A stretch of 64,000 nt of DNA from Bacteroidia bacterium (GTDB lineage: Bacteria; Bacteroidota; Bacteroidia; NS11-12g; UBA9320), in contig JAGYJG010000001.1 of NCBI GenBank assembly GCA_018402155.1, positions 1 to 64,000 on the forward strand, given 5' to 3'. The position numbers were made by a program, and so were the translations under genes. The notes under the pieces were generated by a model that was not told the DNA's origin, made no database searches, and saw nothing but the letters and a program-made list of their open reading frames with translations. Of this stretch, positions 55,161-64,000 are shown one piece after another. Every line of letters starts with the position of its first letter. Positions within the stretch are counted from its first letter, which is position 1.

Positions 55161-57710
55161 TTAAAATTGACCTAAAACGCTGAATGCAAATTTTTTGCGC
55201 TCTGTCTTTCCATTTAGATTAAAAGTTTCAACGAGTAAGATGTAGTTTCCTACCGCTATTTTAGTGCCGTTGCCTAGCACGCCATCCCACGCTATAGCTC
55301 CACTTGTACTCAGTGTCTCATTGTTTATGGCATGGTGAGTAAGTCTACCTCCTAGGTCATACACGTATGCGTTTAGTACGTTGCCCTTCGACTCAAAAGC
55401 GTAAGAGAGTACTAACAAGTCTTCGTAGCCATCACCGTCTGGAGAAAATGTTTTGTGGGGTAGACTAAGCTCTCCTAGTGGTGCAGTGAAATCTATAAAT
55501 TGCGAATTTTGATAGCCTGGAGTGGCATAGCCTGTTGTACTACTGGCGGAGTGCCACGTGCTAGGATCGTGGCTTTGACCTGTGGTATTTATACGCTCTA
55601 GACTTACTCCTTTTACGTCGCTCAGTAGTGCAAAGTGCTGGTTTTCAGTGTAGGGCACCGAGTCTAGCATTACTTCACCATTATCTAGCAGCAAAACAGT
55701 GCCATCACCATTATTCATTGCGGGCAAGCGTTCAAGTTGCACCAAATTTTGCGCAGCTGAATATGCTTCTTTTGTCTTGTTGGAATCTATACTTAACGCT
55801 ACGTACCCATTGGGGAAAAGTATTTGCTTGTTGGGTGCTACAGCTACTACAGTTTCTCGTTTGTCTGTATACCGCGCTACATTCAGTGTGCTTAGGTCTA
55901 TGTATTTTTTACTTGTGTTGTACAGCTCTATGAAATCTACTCCGTTTGTTTTGGGGTTAAAAAGGAGTTCGTTGATGAGCACGTCTCCTTTTTTTGGTTG
56001 TGTGGTAGTGATCAGCTGGGCGGTTATATTGGTTTTTGTGTTGCCTAGGCAGTCTTCTAGTTTGCCTATGGCTAAGCTGTAAATGCGGTTGGCTTGCAAT
56101 TCCGTAGCAAACGAAAGTATGAGTGTAGTACTGGCGTTGTCATAGTTTGCGATTGTTGGTTTTTCACTGTTGGGTTGTAGGGTAAAATTATCGGCGGATA
56201 AGTCTGCTGCTACCGGTCGCTCGTTGAGGGTAAGTTCTACGGTGGTGTTATTTAGTAGCGTAACACTTAGTATTATTGGCGCTGCACTATCAGGATTTTG
56301 ACCCATTACAGAGTTTGGTGCGCTGGGGGTACCGCCGGTGGGTGCTTTACTGGCTATCCAGTTGTATACTGCGGCACAGTTGCTTTCAAAATCTATGCGC
56401 TCTAGAGAGTAGCCTCCATTTTTTTTGTCACTGTCTCTGTACCACTCATCAGTATAGGCTACTTGGTCGAGTATTGTGCCAGTTTCATTTTTCAATTCTA
56501 GGTTGTCTCCGTCATTATTTAAGGTAGGAAATGAGCTTACTGACAGGATATTAGGATAGGCAGAAAAAAGATGTTCTGTGCCTTCTTTTACCAAAGTGGC
56601 ATAGGCTCCTGCAGCTAGTGATGAGGCAGGCAGAGAGGCAGGTGTGCCTCCATCGCTCAGGGTGCAGTTTGTTAGGTCTAGGGTTCTTATACTATTATTA
56701 TATATTTCTACGTACTCTGCACTTGGCAAACCTACACTAGGCGTTTGGTCTGCAAGTATTTCAGTTATAAGAAGTTCTTTTGCACTGGGTTTGGGCAGTA
56801 CAAAGTAGTTGAATTTTGCAACCGTATCTAGCCTATTTCCAGCTAAATCACCGAGTTGGTTTATGGTCAATTCGTAGTCTCCATTCATCAAATCGGTGGC
56901 ATAGGTTAGTGTGAGGGTAGTTCCGGTATTTTCCACACTGGTAGGTGTGCCATATCCGTTGTTTAGTATAAAGGTAGTGCCTGTGGTGGTTACTGGTTCG
57001 TTAGTGGTTATACGTAGGGTGTTTTTATCTAGGGCTAGGGTATGGGTTAGTGAAGGTTTTGTGATGTCTACTATGAGGGGGCCTACATAGATATCGTCGT
57101 AAAAATGTTTGAAATGAAAACTAGCGGTACTTTGTACGATCAAAAAACCAAAATGAGTAGTGCTGGTGATTTCGTTGTCGGTAGTGTTTCCCTCTGTTTG
57201 ATAGTTTTGGCCACCGGCGTAGTCTGCCTGTACAGTCCATTCTCCCTGATCAGTTTTGGTGATTTTTAGAGAGATGTTTTTGTTGTGAGTCTTATTGTCT
57301 GCACCATCGGTGAGTTGGGTTTCTGTTCCATTTTGTATTTTGTAGAGTGATACTTCGTCTTTGGTGTTTCCTATGCGCACAAAATAGCCATTAACTACAC
57401 GGGTAAGATCGGTGCTGTCTGCCATCAAATACACATCGGTATAATTGGCTCCTGAGGTGTTAAACTGCATGTTGACACGAAACCGCCACTCGAGGTCATC
57501 TTGGGCGATGGTGCTTGGTGTGCTGAGATAAAACAAGTCTGACGCCACAGCGCTATTGCTGCGTAGTGTTTCGTTTTCTACTACAAATTTATCTTCATCG
57601 CCGCTCCAAGTAGGGTTATTGGTAAAGTTGCCGTCGCTAAAATCATCGGTCAATTGTGCCCAGCTTGTGGTCAAAAGTAGCATTGTAGGGAGTAGATTGA
57701 GGTATCTCAT
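55161..57710 (-). CDS. Secreted lamin-tail domain protein (surface, multi-domain)
   Basis: 849 residues from the ATG at 57710 (signal RYLNLLPTMLLLTTSWAQ); an upstream in-frame start three codons earlier is possible. An N-terminal laminin-G/concanavalin-like module (about 20-210) precedes Ig-like segments and two lamin-tail domains (ELLITEILADQTPSVGLPSA, EYVEIYNNSIRTLDLTNCTL; and VLINELLFNPKTNGVDFIEL). The C-terminus is a FlgD-like Ig domain (AYVYDLGGRLTHH ... NGTKIAVGNYILLVETFN) rather than a typical T9SS type A domain. Probably exported; role unknown. Confidence 0.8.
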   Translation of the reverse strand: MRYLNLLPTMLLLTTSWAQLTDDFSDGNFTNNPTWSGDEDKFVVENETLRSNSAVASDLFYLSTPSTIAQDDLEWRFRVNMQFNTSGANYTDVYLMADSTDLTRVVNGYFVRIGNTKDEVSLYKIQNGTETQLTDGADNKTHNKNISLKITKTDQGEWTVQADYAGGQNYQTEGNTTDNEITSTTHFGFLIVQSTASFHFKHFYDDIYVGPLIVDITKPSLTHTLALDKNTLRITTNEPVTTTGTTFILNNGYGTPTSVENTGTTLTLTYATDLMNGDYELTINQLGDLAGNRLDTVAKFNYFVLPKPSAKELLITEILADQTPSVGLPSAEYVEIYNNSIRTLDLTNCTLSDGGTPASLPASSLAAGAYATLVKEGTEHLFSAYPNILSVSSFPTLNNDGDNLELKNETGTILDQVAYTDEWYRDSDKKNGGYSLERIDFESNCAAVYNWIASKAPTGGTPSAPNSVMGQNPDSAAPIILSVTLLNNTTVELTLNERPVAADLSADNFTLQPNSEKPTIANYDNASTTLILSFATELQANRIYSLAIGKLEDCLGNTKTNITAQLITTTQPKKGDVLINELLFNPKTNGVDFIELYNTSKKYIDLSTLNVARYTDKRETVVAVAPNKQILFPNGYVALSIDSNKTKEAYSAAQNLVQLERLPAMNNGDGTVLLLDNGEVMLDSVPYTENQHFALLSDVKGVSLERINTTGQSHDPSTWHSASSTTGYATPGYQNSQFIDFTAPLGELSLPHKTFSPDGDGYEDLLVLSYAFESKGNVLNAYVYDLGGRLTHHAINNETLSTSGAIAWDGVLGNGTKIAVGNYILLVETFNLNGKTERKKFAFSVLGQF

Positions 57711-58593
57711 TGTAAGCAAATTGTTTGGCCACAGATATTGGTGTGTATACCGAGAGATATGAGTTGTTTTTTTGGGTTATCCCAACTCGAAAATAGTGAG
57801 GAGAAACTGGTGAATGGTACAAAAAAACTGCTGCGCGTTGGCATTCCTTTGTCCCGTTTACGAATGTAGTATAGAACTTTTAGATTGATATATAAGATGA
57901 AGAAAATAATAGTCAAATGTACTATTAAAAACAAATAACTCAAGTGGAATGTATGTTTTAAAATTGAGTGCTTAATAGTAACCCCATTTTGGAACAGACA
58001 GAAATCAAAAGTATTGTATCTATCATCTTAGTGCTAGCAAGAATGCCATTGCAAAGATTTGGGATTGAAATTATCAAAGTTTTGGTTCTAAGAGAAATTT
58101 TGGTTTCATGTTAACGGAGTGGGCAAGGTTTTATAAAACGCGGCAACTATTAGACTTCAGTAGTCTAGGACAATGGTTGAAAAAATGATAATTAGCTGAA
58201 ACCTATAATTGTCATAATCTTTTCTCTATTTTTTGCTAAAGTGAAAATTAGTAAATTGAAGGTATGAAACGATCAATGTAAACAATTTGTGAGGCAAAAC
58301 TATTTTCCTAGCATCGGTGTGGTGGAGTTAGAATATTAATGTTTCGCCCAACATAACTAATCAAACCATATAAAAAGAACAAGTTTACTGGAAGAAGTAA
58401 AAATTAAAAAATAATGCGATGTTTCTGAGCTAATTTAGTCGTAACAAGGGGAAGTTTGATAGGCAAATAAATCAGTTACTATACTTTAACTAAGCGTATA
58501 AAACTTAACCGATATATCAAGGAATGAGTAGATTTGATGTTATTTTATGGATTTCAAAGCATACATTTGTAGATTAAATTTTATAAGTATTAA
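57711..58593. other. Long intergenic stretch before the LemA cluster
   Basis: Almost 900 bases without a supported gene, RNA or repeat. Near its end, TACATTTG (58563-58570) could be the -7 box of the lemA promoter, but the nearest upstream TTG is 25 bases away, longer than standard. Confidence 0.5.
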
Positions 58594-59172
58594 ATGAAAA
58601 ACGTCTTTAAATTATTTTCACTTGTTTTTAGTGCATTGTTTTTTTCGTCTTGCGGATACAACCAAATGGTAAGTATGCAAGAAGGTGTAGACCAATCATG
58701 GGCCAATGTAGAAAGTGCCTACCAACGAAGGGTAGACCTAATTCCAAATCTTGTAAGTACGGTAAAAGGGTATGCTGACTTTGAGAAAGAAACGCTAACC
58801 CAGGTAATAGAGGCGCGTGCCAAAGCGACGCAAACTACGATAGACCCTACTAATCTTACACCAGAAAAATTGCAACAATTTCAACAAGCCCAAGGAGAGT
58901 TGAGCGGTGCTTTATCTCGTCTTTTGGTAACAGTAGAGCGCTATCCAGACCTCAAAGCCAACCAAAATTTTTTGGAGCTGCAAGCTCAGTTAGAGGGTAC
59001 AGAAAATAGAATAAATGTAGAACGCAATAACTACAACACTGCGGCCAAGAATTATAACACGTACATCAGACAAATACCCAGAAATATATATGCTGGCTGG
59101 TTCGATTTTGAGAAAAAACCATATTTTGAAGCTGACGCGGGAAGTGAAAAAGCACCTAAAGTAGAATTTTAA
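58594..59172 (+). CDS. LemA family lipoprotein
   Basis: 192 residues. Lipobox LFFSSC after the N-terminal hydrophobic part, then the LemA core SWANVESAYQRRVDLIPNLV, KGYADFEKETLTQVIEARAK and RYPDLKANQNFLELQAQLEG, ending NTYIRQIPRNIYAGWF. LemA proteins are anchored helical bundles, often next to TPM proteins, as here. Function not settled. Confidence 0.92.
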   Translation: MKNVFKLFSLVFSALFFSSCGYNQMVSMQEGVDQSWANVESAYQRRVDLIPNLVSTVKGYADFEKETLTQVIEARAKATQTTIDPTNLTPEKLQQFQQAQGELSGALSRLLVTVERYPDLKANQNFLELQAQLEGTENRINVERNNYNTAAKNYNTYIRQIPRNIYAGWFDFEKKPYFEADAGSEKAPKVEF

Positions 59173-59208
59173 CGTTGCAATGGTAATCGAACAAAGCAAT
59201 TTTTTACG

Positions 59209-59649
59209 ATGAGTTTTTGGAAATGGGAACCATTTAATTCCTACGAGGAAAAGCAAGTGCTAGAGGCTATTGCCGCTGCAGAGCTCAATACCTCCGGAGA
59301 GATACGTGTGCACATAGATAAGTGGTGCAAAACCGATCCATTGTTTAAAGCTAAAAATCTTTTCAAACATTTGAAAATGGAAGAAACAAAAGAGCGAAAC
59401 GGGGTGCTTATCTATGTAGCATTGAAAGAACATAGATTTGCTATAGTAGGCGACACTGGTATCGATAGCCGTGTGCCAGCTGGTTTCTGGGAAAGTACAA
59501 AAGATGCTATGAAAGCCCATTTTTCGAATGGGAATACTGTAGCAGCTATCTGCGCGGGCATAGCGGAAGCAGGAGAACAGCTCAAGGTTTTCTTTCCCTA
59601 CCAAAGCGATGATCAAAATGAACTACCCAACGAGATAAGCTATGATTAG
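59209..59649 (+). CDS. TPM domain protein (short)
   Basis: 146 residues with no signal peptide. A TPM (Psb32/MOLO-1) domain is recognised from ELNTSGEIRVHIDKWCKTDP, NGVLIYVALKEHRFAIVGDT and FSNGNTVAAICAGIAEAGEQ. Second gene of the LemA-TPM-TPM set; its end overlaps the next start by 8 bases. Confidence 0.85.
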   Translation: MSFWKWEPFNSYEEKQVLEAIAAAELNTSGEIRVHIDKWCKTDPLFKAKNLFKHLKMEETKERNGVLIYVALKEHRFAIVGDTGIDSRVPAGFWESTKDAMKAHFSNGNTVAAICAGIAEAGEQLKVFFPYQSDDQNELPNEISYD

Positions 59650-60385
59650 AAAAGGAGTTGTTCTCATTCTGTTGCTTATTACGGTTCTGTCTTGGGCCAA
59701 GAAAGTGCCACCTATACCTACAGATAGACGCTGGGTGCAAGATTATGCAAATGTGCTAGAGTCTGACCAAGAGCTTTTTTTGCTGCGCAAGTTAAAAGCA
59801 TACTACGATAGTACATCTACAGAGGTGGTCATCGTAACAGAAAATTCTTTAGAAGGAGATGATGTTTTTGACTACAGCTATCGTTTAGCAGAAAGCTGGG
59901 GTATCGGGGATAAAGGAAAAAACAATGGTGTACTAATATATGCTGCAATTCAAGATCGCAAGGTTTATATTCAAGTAGGAAGAGGTGCTGAGGGTGCTTT
60001 ACCCGATATATATGCCAAGCGTATTGTAGAAAATCAGCTTAAACCCAATTTTATAAATAAGCAGTATGGTAAAGGATTTAATGAAGCTACAGATATCCTA
60101 ATTCAAAGGCTAGAGGGGGAGTTTGTGAGTGACGGCAGAAAAGGGCCAAAGAGAGGGCTGCCTACATGGCTTATTGTTCTTTCTGTTTTTATCGCGATAC
60201 TATTATTTAGTAGTGGAGGAAACAATGGGCAAACCTTTAATAGGCCAGGAAGTAACAGAGGTATGGTGCCACCTATTTGGCTAGGTGGTGGAAGCAGAAG
60301 AGGTGGCGGTTTTGGTAGCGGTGGCTTTGGTGGCGGCTTTGGTGGGGGTAGTTTTGGGGGAGGAGGTGCAGGTGGAAGTTGGTAA
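59642..60385 (+). CDS. TPM domain protein with Gly-rich tail (YgcG type)
   Basis: 247 residues. Signal peptide (GVVLILLLITVLSWAKKVPP), TPM domain (RWVQDYANVLESDQELFLLR, NGVLIYAAIQDRKVYIQVGR, AEGALPDIYAKRIVENQLKP), one span (LPTWLIVLSVFIAILLFSS), and a C-terminal Gly/Ser tail (SRRGGGFGSGGFGGGFGGGS). This is the standard architecture of the YgcG/TPM family found beside LemA. The low-complexity tail is coded by a GC-rich region that also overlaps the start of the next gene. Confidence 0.9.
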   Translation: MIRKGVVLILLLITVLSWAKKVPPIPTDRRWVQDYANVLESDQELFLLRKLKAYYDSTSTEVVIVTENSLEGDDVFDYSYRLAESWGIGDKGKNNGVLIYAAIQDRKVYIQVGRGAEGALPDIYAKRIVENQLKPNFINKQYGKGFNEATDILIQRLEGEFVSDGRKGPKRGLPTWLIVLSVFIAILLFSSGGNNGQTFNRPGSNRGMVPPIWLGGGSRRGGGFGSGGFGGGFGGGSFGGGGAGGSW

Positions 60386-61091
60386 CGAATTTTTAAACGA
60401 GATTCTCTTTTTAGACATTGAGACGGTACCTCAGGCAGAAAACTATAAACTACTGGAGCCCCAATGGAAAAAACTATGGGATAAAAAAGCAGCTAGACTG
60501 GCGCGCAACGATGAAACTGCCGAGGCACTTTATCAGCGCGCGGGTATATATGCAGAGTTTGGCAAAGTTATTTGTATTTCAGTAGGCTTTATAGCCGATT
60601 TAGACGGCGTTCGCATCCTAAGAGTAAAAAGTTTTTATGGGGAAGATGAATACCAGATACTCCAAGAATTTTGTGATTTGCTGCGAACTAGATTCTCTTC
60701 TAAAACACACTATTTATGTGCTCACAATGGTAAAGAATTTGATTTCCCATACCTGTGTAGACGCATTTTGGTACACCGTATTAAAATGCCAGATATACTT
60801 GATTTGTCGGGGAAAAAACCTTGGGATGTGAAACACCTAGATACTATGCAATTGTGGAAATTTGGAGACTTTAAAAGTTATACTTCGCTAGAATTATTGG
60901 CAACAATGTTTGGGATGGAAACACCCAAAGATGATATCGACGGAAGCGATGTATATTCGGTATATTACCACGATAAAAATTTGGAACGTATACGTGCCTA
61001 CTGCGAAAAAGACGTAGTAACTCTGACCAATGTATACTTGCGTATAAACGGATTGCCGGATATTAAAAAAGAGGAGGTAGTAAAAGTATGA
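60366..61091 (+). CDS. PolB-like 3'-5' exonuclease (DEDD superfamily)
   Basis: About 241 residues. The DEDD exonuclease motifs are seen: ILFLDIETVPQ (ExoI, D and E), YLCAHNGKEFDFPYLCRRIL (ExoII) and IRAYCEKDVVTLTNVYLRI (ExoIII, Tyr-x3-Asp). This is the PolB-like predicted 3'-5' exonuclease family. GTG at 60366 or 60372, after a GGAGGAG sequence, is the likely start; it overlaps the end of the TPM gene. It abuts the methyltransferase gene. Confidence 0.82.
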   Translation: MQVEVGNEFLNEILFLDIETVPQAENYKLLEPQWKKLWDKKAARLARNDETAEALYQRAGIYAEFGKVICISVGFIADLDGVRILRVKSFYGEDEYQILQEFCDLLRTRFSSKTHYLCAHNGKEFDFPYLCRRILVHRIKMPDILDLSGKKPWDVKHLDTMQLWKFGDFKSYTSLELLATMFGMETPKDDIDGSDVYSVYYHDKNLERIRAYCEKDVVTLTNVYLRINGLPDIKKEEVVKV

Positions 61092-61948
61092 TAGAAGCTA
61101 TATACCCTATAAATTGGGCTGGGGACTATGAGTTGATTGACTCAGGAAGTGGTATGAAATTGGAAAAATTTGGTGGCCAAATACTAGCTAGGCCAGAGCC
61201 GCAGGCTATATGGAACGCTCGTTTGAGCAAAGCCGAATGGGAGGGCATGCAGACAGGAAATTTTGCTCAGGAAGGTAGCCATAAAGGACAATGGAATCTT
61301 AAAGGACAATCAAAACCGTGGTTTATAAACTATAAATTAGGTGGGGATTCAATCAAAATGAAACTGAATTTTACCCAGTTTAAACATGTAGGTATATTTC
61401 CTGAGCAAGCAGCCAATTGGGATTACATTTATACCAAAAGTAAAGAGCTAGAAGGCAAGGCGAGCGTACTCAATCTCTTTGCCTACACAGGTGGGGCATC
61501 ACTAGCAGCCAAATCGGCTGGTGTAGATGTAGTGCATGTAGACAGTATAAAACAAGTGGTAAGCTGGGCCAACGAAAACCAAGAATACAGCAAACTGAAA
61601 AATATACGTTGGGTAGTGGAAGATGCACTAAAATTTGTGAGTAGAGAGGTGAAACGCGAAAAAAAATACCAAGGTATTATTTTGGATCCGCCGGCATACG
61701 GCATAGGTGCTAAAGGAGAGCGCTGGAAACTAGAAGAAAAACTAGGAGAATTACTGCAGCAAGTTGCGAAACTATTGTCCCACGACGGATTTATGGTGCT
61801 CAATGTTTACTCGCTAGGTCTTTCTCCTTACATTATTCAAAATATGATGACCGATTATTTCTCAGACAGAGTTGTTACCATAACAGAGCTCTGCTTAAAG
61901 TCTAGAACACAACAAATATTACCCTTGGGTATAGTTGCTAGAATTTGA
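61088..61948 (+). CDS. RlmI-like 23S rRNA cytosine methyltransferase
   Basis: 286 residues. The Rossmann-fold SAM domain has LNLFAYTGGASLAAKSAGVD (motif I), VVHVDSIKQVVSWANENQEY and the catalytic IILDPPAYGIGAKGERWKL (motif IV, DPPAY), as in the RlmI/RlmK m5C group. N-terminal PUA is missing, as in short Bacteroidota versions. It begins 4 bases before the stop of the exonuclease gene. Confidence 0.85.
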   Translation: MIEAIYPINWAGDYELIDSGSGMKLEKFGGQILARPEPQAIWNARLSKAEWEGMQTGNFAQEGSHKGQWNLKGQSKPWFINYKLGGDSIKMKLNFTQFKHVGIFPEQAANWDYIYTKSKELEGKASVLNLFAYTGGASLAAKSAGVDVVHVDSIKQVVSWANENQEYSKLKNIRWVVEDALKFVSREVKREKKYQGIILDPPAYGIGAKGERWKLEEKLGELLQQVAKLLSHDGFMVLNVYSLGLSPYIIQNMMTDYFSDRVVTITELCLKSRTQQILPLGIVARI

Positions 61949-61990
61949 GAAGTGTGACCCAATCTGACTTTATAAAAGAACTTGTATTTG

Positions 61991-62020
61991 TTGTGTATTA
62001 AGTTTGTGTTACTACATTTG
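61991..62020 (+). promoter_or_regulatory. Promoter of the SRP RNA gene
   Basis: TTG (61991-61993), 19-base spacer, TACATTTG (62013-62020), followed within five bases by the RNA 5' end. A textbook Bacteroidota promoter. Confidence 0.78.
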
Positions 62021-62024
62021 CAGT

Positions 62025-62109
62025 CGGCTGACATAACCAGCTCCCTTTGAACTCCCCCAGGGCAGGAATGCAGCAAGGGTAAAAGGTTGTAGCGGTATGA
62101 TGTCAGCCT
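62025..62109 (+). ncRNA. ffs: Small signal recognition particle RNA (4.5S)
   Basis: The arm closes with GGCTGACAT (62026-62034) pairing ATGTCAGCC (62100-62108). The conserved SRP apical region CAGGAATGCAGCAAGGGTAA holds the GGAA-type tetraloop platform and the symmetric AGCA internal loop for Ffh. A run of Ts follows the 3' arm and gives a terminator. It partners Ffh for membrane-protein targeting. Confidence 0.93.
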
Positions 62110-62187
62110 TTTTTATCTACATTCCCACTAAAATGCTGTTATTTTGCCCGAAAAGAAGGATATTCGCATCTAAAGCATTTAGATAAA

Positions 62188-62844
62188 ATGAAGTTTTTTG
62201 TTGATACCGCTAATTTAACGGAAATAAAAGAAGCATTAGAATTAGGAATTCTTGATGGGGTTACCACAAATCCCTCGCTCATGGCGAAAGAGGGAATAAC
62301 TGGAGAAGACAATGTACGCGCGCATTACAAAGCGATATGTGAACTAGTAGAGGGAGATATTAGTGCAGAGGTTATAGCAACTGATTTTAATGAAATGATA
62401 AAAGAGGGTAAAGCCCTTGCTGATATACACGAAAACATAGTGGTAAAAGTACCAATGACTGTTGACGGTATTAAGGCTATAAGATGGTTTTCAGATCACG
62501 ATATACGTACAAATTGCACATTAGTTTTCTCTGCTGGCCAAGCTATTCTAGCTGCTAAAGCAGGCGCTACTTATCTTTCCCCATTCATAGGTCGTATAGA
62601 CGATATGACTTGGGATGGGGTAGAGCTCATTGCACAAATTGCCGATATCTATACGATTCAGGGATTTCAAACTGAAATCTTAGCTGCTTCTATTCGAAAT
62701 CCTCTTCATATAGTAAGAGCAGCAGAAGCCGGTGCCGACGTCTGTACTTGCCCACTCAGTGCTATTTTAGGTCTTGCTAAACATCCTCTCACGGACATTG
62801 GCTTGGCAAAATTTTTGGAAGACCACAAAAAAGCAAACTCATAA
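62188..62844 (+). CDS. Transaldolase (fructose-6-phosphate aldolase-like, short form)
   Basis: 218 residues, the length of the small transaldolase family. Markers: MKFFVDTANLTEIKEALELG, DGVTTNPSLMAKEG, ENIVVKVPMTVDGIKAIRWF (Schiff-base Lys of the barrel), NCTLVFSAGQAILAAKAGAT, YLSPFIGRIDD and ILAASIRNPLHIVRAAEAGA. It exchanges dihydroxyacetone units in the pentose phosphate pathway. Transaldolase and fructose-6-phosphate aldolase cannot be separated here. Confidence 0.92.
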   Translation: MKFFVDTANLTEIKEALELGILDGVTTNPSLMAKEGITGEDNVRAHYKAICELVEGDISAEVIATDFNEMIKEGKALADIHENIVVKVPMTVDGIKAIRWFSDHDIRTNCTLVFSAGQAILAAKAGATYLSPFIGRIDDMTWDGVELIAQIADIYTIQGFQTEILAASIRNPLHIVRAAEAGADVCTCPLSAILGLAKHPLTDIGLAKFLEDHKKANS

Positions 62845-62900
62845 AATAAAAAAGAAAATTATATACAAGCCTGTACAGTATATACATACCTCAAAGTAGT

Positions 62901-63611
62901 ATGAACCCTATAGTAATCATTCCCACATATAACGAATATGAGAATATACAGCGTATGATCAAAACTGTTATGGAGCTTGACAAAGTATTTGATGTGTTAG
63001 TGGTTGATGACAGCTCACCAGATGGTACAGCACTTTTGGTAAAGGAAGCACAAGGCAAATACGATAGAATCTTCCTCCTAGAAAACGGTAAGAAAAATGG
63101 TTTAGGCGGTGCGTATATAGCTGGATTCAATTGGTGTTTAGAGCGGGAGTACGATTATATTTTTGAGATGGATTGCGATTTTTCTCATAATCCTCAAGAT
63201 CTAGTGCGCTTGCATACAGAGCTTGAGCAGGGAAATTGCGACATGGTAGTAGGATCAAGGTACGTTGGCAATGTAGTAAATGTTGTAAATTGGCCTATGA
63301 GTAGGGTATTGCTTAGTTACTTTGCTTCTGCGTATGTACGATTTTTTACACAAATGCAGTTGTCAGATGCCACTGCAGGTTTTGTAGGTTACTCACGTAG
63401 GGTGCTCCAGACTATAGATCTAGATAGTATTAAGTTTAAGGGATATGCATTTCAAATAGAAATGAAATACACAACTCATAGATTAGGTTTTAGCATAAAA
63501 GAAATTCCAATAATTTTTACTGACCGTACCGATGGGGAAAGTAAAATGAACGGAGGTATCATACTTGAAGCACTTTTCGGGGTCATTCAGCTCAGGTTTA
63601 AAAAAGTGTAA
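62901..63611 (+). CDS. Polyprenol-phosphate glycosyltransferase (DPM1-like GT2)
   Basis: 236 residues with the GT2 motifs IIPTYNEYENIQRMIK, VLVVDDSSPDGTALLVKEAQ, YIFEMDCDFSHNPQDLVRLH (D-x-D), GSRYVGN and DATAGFVGYSRR. The same layout is found in dolichol- or polyprenol-phosphate mannose synthases. No C-terminal spans, so a soluble short form. Convergent with atpC across a shared terminator. Confidence 0.9.
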   Translation: MNPIVIIPTYNEYENIQRMIKTVMELDKVFDVLVVDDSSPDGTALLVKEAQGKYDRIFLLENGKKNGLGGAYIAGFNWCLEREYDYIFEMDCDFSHNPQDLVRLHTELEQGNCDMVVGSRYVGNVVNVVNWPMSRVLLSYFASAYVRFFTQMQLSDATAGFVGYSRRVLQTIDLDSIKFKGYAFQIEMKYTTHRLGFSIKEIPIIFTDRTDGESKMNGGIILEALFGVIQLRFKKV

Positions 63612-63667
63612 TCTAATCTGTACTAAGTTTAGAAGTATAGTGATAACTGGTAGGATTTCACTCAAAT

Positions 63668-63704
63668 AAAAAAGCCTTTGGGAGTTACCAAAGGCGCTTT
63701 TTTT
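63668..63704. terminator. Bidirectional terminator between glycosyltransferase and atpC
   Basis: GCCTTTGG (63674-63681) and CCAAAGGC (63688-63695), with an A-run before and a T-run after, make a symmetric stem that can end both convergent transcripts. Confidence 0.85.
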
Positions 63705-63728
63705 CGTGAAAGAAGATTGTTTTTCGGG

Positions 63729-63959
63729 TTAAGCTAAAACAATCACTTTATTATTTAGAACTTCTACAAGCCCCCCAGAAACTTCGAAAGTCTCTTCTCC
63801 GGACTGTGTTCGAACCACTACCGTACCCTTATCCAAGCTAGATATAAGTGGGGCGTGGTTGGCTAATGCTTCGAAAGAACCACCACTGCCGGGAAGTCTC
63901 ACCGAGACGGCCTCGCCACTGAATAGAACCTTGTCTGGTGTTATCACTTCTACTATCAT
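63729..63959 (-). CDS. atpC: F0F1 ATP synthase epsilon subunit (short form)
   Basis: 76 residues: IVEVITPDKVLFSGEAVSVR, LPGSGGSFEALANHAPLISS and TFEVSGGLVEVLNNKVIVLA are the epsilon N-terminal beta-barrel. The C-terminal helical hairpin is missing, as is common in Bacteroidota. Its ATG overlaps the stop of atpD (TAATG), so coupling is likely. Confidence 0.92.
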   Translation of the reverse strand: MIVEVITPDKVLFSGEAVSVRLPGSGGSFEALANHAPLISSLDKGTVVVRTQSGEETFEVSGGLVEVLNNKVIVLA

Positions 63960-64000
63960 TACGCTTCAGCTTCTGCTATCATTTTTTTACCTTTTTCTAT
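63959..64000 (-). CDS. atpD: ATP synthase F1 beta subunit, C-terminal end only
   Basis: Only the last 13 codons are in the window: IEKGKKMIAEAEA and TAA, consistent with the Lys/Ala-rich end of F1 beta. Identity rests on position before atpC and this tail. Confidence 0.65.
   Translation of the reverse strand: MEKGKKMIAEAEA

Noticed and set aside
59950..60385. Gly-rich repeats in the TPM gene as a mobile or variable repeat
   Set aside because: Gly/Ser-rich tails are normal for this family; no sign of recombination.
1..64000. CRISPR arrays, tRNA and rRNA genes
   Set aside because: I looked for regular short repeats and for cloverleaf or rRNA signatures and saw none. The only structural RNA I can support is the SRP RNA.

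Overview
The window looks like an AT-rich chromosome segment of a member of the Bacteroidota. The signs are two clear type IX secretion (T9SS) C-terminal sorting domains, a TonB-dependent receptor with an N-terminal carboxypeptidase-regulatory-like domain, lamin-tail and PKD/Ig-like surface proteins, and several promoters of the TTG-N19-21-TAnnTTTG type seen in this phylum. I cannot place it below phylum level from sequence alone.

Layout. Positions 1-3497 hold the N-terminal part of a very large secreted PKD/Ig-like surface protein that runs off the left edge. Positions 3500-8600 are an accessory patchwork: a frameshifted remnant of a very large mobile-element protein, an IS3 orfA scrap, an inverted-repeat cluster in front of three tiny genes, a DUF2130 gene, a small membrane-protein gene and a long imperfect palindrome resembling a cassette recombination site. 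Two FISUMP genes (8679-9335 and 28819-29769), each followed by the same 38-bp IS end, bracket a 21-kb block.

The centre of interest is 10641-29835: fifteen co-directional, tightly spaced or overlapping genes ending at a clear terminator. The core reads as SrfA/SrfB/SrfC, a family set described as putative virulence factors in Proteobacteria. SrfB is an actin/Hsp70-fold ATPase and SrfC a P-loop NTPase. Around them are a second P-loop GTPase, an L,D-transpeptidase, a LysM protein, several single-pass membrane proteins with cysteine clusters beside the membrane, a DUF2135 protein, a SrfA-domain/subtilisin fusion, and three proteins sharing a J-like N-terminal domain without HPD. These J-like proteins end respectively in SH3b, GYF_2+DUF805 and FISUMP. 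I infer an envelope-anchored, NTP-driven sensing or effector machine in which cytosolic ATPase/GTPase parts are coupled to membrane proteins and periplasmic wall-acting or proteolytic domains. Its function is unknown.

Positions 29900-36240 are a scar zone: an IS3 orfB remnant, a GNAT scrap, a chimeric 2-oxoacid dehydrogenase E1/yraN remnant, a flippase remnant and an HNH nuclease pseudogene, with intact genes between them (a YbdG-like MscS channel, a T9SS-secreted protein and a divergent TonB receptor).

From 36248 on the window is mostly ordinary core genome: yraN, an M20 amidohydrolase, dnaG, an acyltransferase, a T9SS BNR-repeat protein, VOC, SDR, a phosphopantetheinyl transferase, a WD40 protein, dcd, pyrH, the rplM-rpsI-rpsB-tsf operon, a GNAT, a ferredoxin, murQ, a lamin-tail protein, a LemA/TPM cluster, a PolB-like exonuclease, an RlmI-like methyltransferase, the small SRP RNA, transaldolase, a polyprenol-phosphate glycosyltransferase, atpC and the end of atpD. 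I saw no CRISPR array, tRNA, rRNA or reverse transcriptase.
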